A stretch of DNA of 7,774 nucleotides from an uncultured Clostridia bacterium (GTDB taxonomy: Bacteria; Bacillota_A; Clostridia; TANB77; CAG-508), in contig CANQZZ010000065.1 of the NCBI GenBank assembly GCA_947628465.1, positions 1 through 7,774 of the forward strand, read 5' to 3'. Below are positions 6,283 through 7,774 of the stretch, piece by piece (position 1 is the stretch's first letter; every line of letters begins with the position of its first letter). The position numbers and the translations under genes were made by a program. The notes beneath the pieces were generated by a model. That model was not told the origin of the DNA. It made no database searches and saw nothing but the letters and a program-made list of their open reading frames with translations.

Positions 6283-7774
6283 TTATTTTCTTGCCGCTCT
6301 TTCACGGTCTTTATTATTTAATATTTTTTTTCTTAATCTAATACTTTGAGGTGTTACTTCTACTAATTCATCATCTTGAATAAATTCTATTGCTTTTTCT
6401 AATGACATTTGAATTGGTGGAACAAGTCTTAATGCATCATCTGAACCAGATGCTCTTGTATTTGTTAAATGTTTTTCTTTGCATACATTTACTGCTAAAT
6501 CTTCTCCTCTTGAATTTAGTCCAACAATCATTCCTTCATATACTTCTGTTCCTGGTCCAATAAATAAATCTCCCTTGTCTTGTGCATTATATAATCCATA
6601 AGTTATAGCTTTTCCTTGCTCGAATGCAACAATTGTTCCTCTAGTTCTTGATACTACATCACCTTTATATGGCTCATAAGAATCAAATACATGATTCATT
6701 ACACCTTCACCTTTTGTATCTGTTAAAAATTCTGTTCTATATCCTATCAAACCTCTTGATGGTATTTTAAATTCTATTTTTGTGTGTCCATCTTCTGCAG
6801 GTTCCATATTTATCATTTCTGCTTTTCTTCTACCTAATTTTTCTATTACATTTCCTATACAATCATCTGGAACATTTACTACTAATAATTCAATAGGCTC
6901 ACATTTTTGTCCATTTATTTCTTTAAATATAACCTTTGGACGTGATACTAAAAGTTCGAATCCTTCTCTTCTCATTGTTTCAATAAGAACTGATAGGTGA
7001 AGTTCTCCGGCGTCCTGCAACTTCGTAAGAATCAGGCGAATCTGTTTCTTTTACTCTTAATGAAACATTTCTTTCTAATTCTTTAAATAATCTATCTCTT
7101 ATATGTCTAGAAGTTACAAACTCTCCTTCTCTTCCTGCAAAAGGTCCATTATTTACTGAAAATGTCATTGTAACTGTAGGTTCATCTATATTCACAAAAT
7201 CAATTTTTTCTGGATTATTAATATCACAAATAGTTTCACCTATATTTATATTAGTAATTCCTGATATTTCAATTATATCTCCTGCTTTTGCAACTTCTAC
7301 TTCTTCCTTCTTTAGTCCGTTATATGTGCATATTTTTGTTATTTTTCCATTTTCAATTTTATCATTTTTACATATAGCAACAGGCATACCTGTAGTTACT
7401 ATACCTCTTTCAATTCTTCCTACTGCAATTCTTCCTACATAATCATCATAATCAATATTTGAAACAAGCATTTGCATAGGACCTTCTTCATCACATTTTG
7501 GTGGCTCTATATTATTTATTATTGTTTCAAATATACATTTCATGTCTTTTGTGTCATCTTCTAAATTAAGCTTTGCTATTCCATCTTTTGCAGATGCATA
7601 TACTACTGGAAAGTCTAGTTGCTCATCATTTGCTCCTAATTCAATAAACAACTCTAGCACTTGGTCTACTACTTTATATGGTGTTGCACCTGGTCTATCT
7701 ATTTTATTTATTACAACAATTGGTTTTAAATTTAAAGCAAGTGATTTTTTAAGAACTTCTCTTGTTTGAGGCAT
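6283..7774 (-). CDS. typA: Translational GTPase TypA/BipA, partial 5' end, requires +1 frameshift at CGG (7007-7009)
   Basis: TypA/BipA is an EF-G-like ribosome-associated GTPase involved in stress and cold growth and in ribosome assembly. About 496 residues are visible; roughly the first 110 (G1-G3) lie beyond the right edge, because the terminal Met belongs to the internal MPQTREVLKK motif. Seen are G4 (INKIDRPGA), G5 (YASAKDG), the domain II barrel (SNIDYDDYVGRIAVGRI) and FAGREGEFVTSRHIRDRL. The zero frame ends at 6980, 265 codons in, after VAGRRRTSPISSY. After CGC (7010-7012) a +1 shift over the C of CGG restores the near-invariant GRGELHLSVLIETMRREG and the whole C-terminal domain (IPSRGLIGYRTEFLT, KEKHLTNTRASG, EFIQDDELVEVTP, SIRLRKK). 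The shifted part is long and intact, so this is not an old pseudogene. Confidence 0.95.
7006..7012 (-). other. +1 frameshift site in typA: CGC CGG A
   Basis: The zero frame reads GCA GGA CGC CGG AGA ACT, followed by TGA eight codons after CGG. Skipping the C at 7009 gives GCA GGA CGC GGA GAA CTT CAC, which is Ala-Gly-Arg-Gly-Glu-Leu-His. The GRGELHL motif is among the most conserved in this GTPase family, so the exact point and direction of the shift are fixed by protein homology to within a codon. Confidence 0.93.

Noticed and set aside
6980..7009. TGA read-through or TGA recoded as Trp to extend typA
   Set aside because: The frame before the TGA (RRTSPISSY) no longer matches TypA, so read-through would not restore it. 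TGA also ends the 115-aa gene normally.
2046..7012. Three independent sequencing or assembly indels
   Set aside because: Not fully excluded without reads, but unlikely: all are single-base gains, all create an in-frame CGG that occurs nowhere else in frame in these genes, and the ruvB site is not in a homopolymer.
6283..7020. Separate gene starting at TTG 7020 (245 aa) for the typA C-terminus
   Set aside because: No SD precedes it, and its first five residues overlap the end of the upstream frame. The join at GRGELHL shows one interrupted typA gene.

Overview
The window is AT-rich DNA (about 30% GC by eye) from a low-GC Gram-positive bacterium, most likely an uncultured member of Clostridia/Bacillota. 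Supporting signs are strong GGAGG-type ribosome binding sites, tight head-to-tail operons and the gene set itself: ruvB, queH, a trhP/trmR pair, typA/bipA and hemolysin III. TGA acts as a normal stop: it ends the 115-aa gene, and TGA and TAA both end zero-frame products.

Layout. All genes but one lie on the minus strand, so they read from right to left. Block A (7774 to 5306) is typA/bipA (N-terminus beyond the window), an unrecognised 115-aa gene, and trmR, a tRNA wobble-uridine methyltransferase. A plus-strand gene (5031-5285) with its own consensus extended -10 promoter and terminator interrupts this block. Block B (4945 to 2953) is trhP, a tRNA U34 hydroxylase, and a hemolysin III/YqfA membrane protein, closed by a terminator. 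Block C starts from a clear promoter at 2854-2882. It runs ruvB, a GtrB-like glycosyltransferase, queH, and an HD-domain phosphohydrolase cut by the window edge, with junctions of a few bases or overlaps.

The main observation is that three genes (ruvB, hemolysin III and typA) are each split by a +1 frame change, and in all three the break falls at a CGG codon followed by a purine: CTT CGG A, CAC CGG G and CGC CGG A. Skipping the C restores the family sequence, and the first new-frame codon is a glycine codon (GGA or GGG) where each family has or accepts glycine. I find no other in-frame CGG in any minus-strand gene. The other 12 CGG trinucleotides on the coding strand of these genes all lie across codon boundaries. 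This looks like a rule: CGG is not read as an ordinary Arg triplet here, and ribosomes shift +1 at it or read CGGR as a four-base glycine codon. Random damage or assembly error would not be expected to choose CGG each time.

The plus-strand gene is the only other ORF with an in-frame CGG, at codon 8. Under the same rule it would make a 13-residue peptide instead of the 84-aa protein. It may therefore be a switch that reports on CGG decoding, or foreign DNA that does not follow the rule.

Three tRNA wobble-base modification genes (queH, trhP, trmR) sit around the shifted genes. This is common in Bacillota, and any link to the decoding oddity is speculative.
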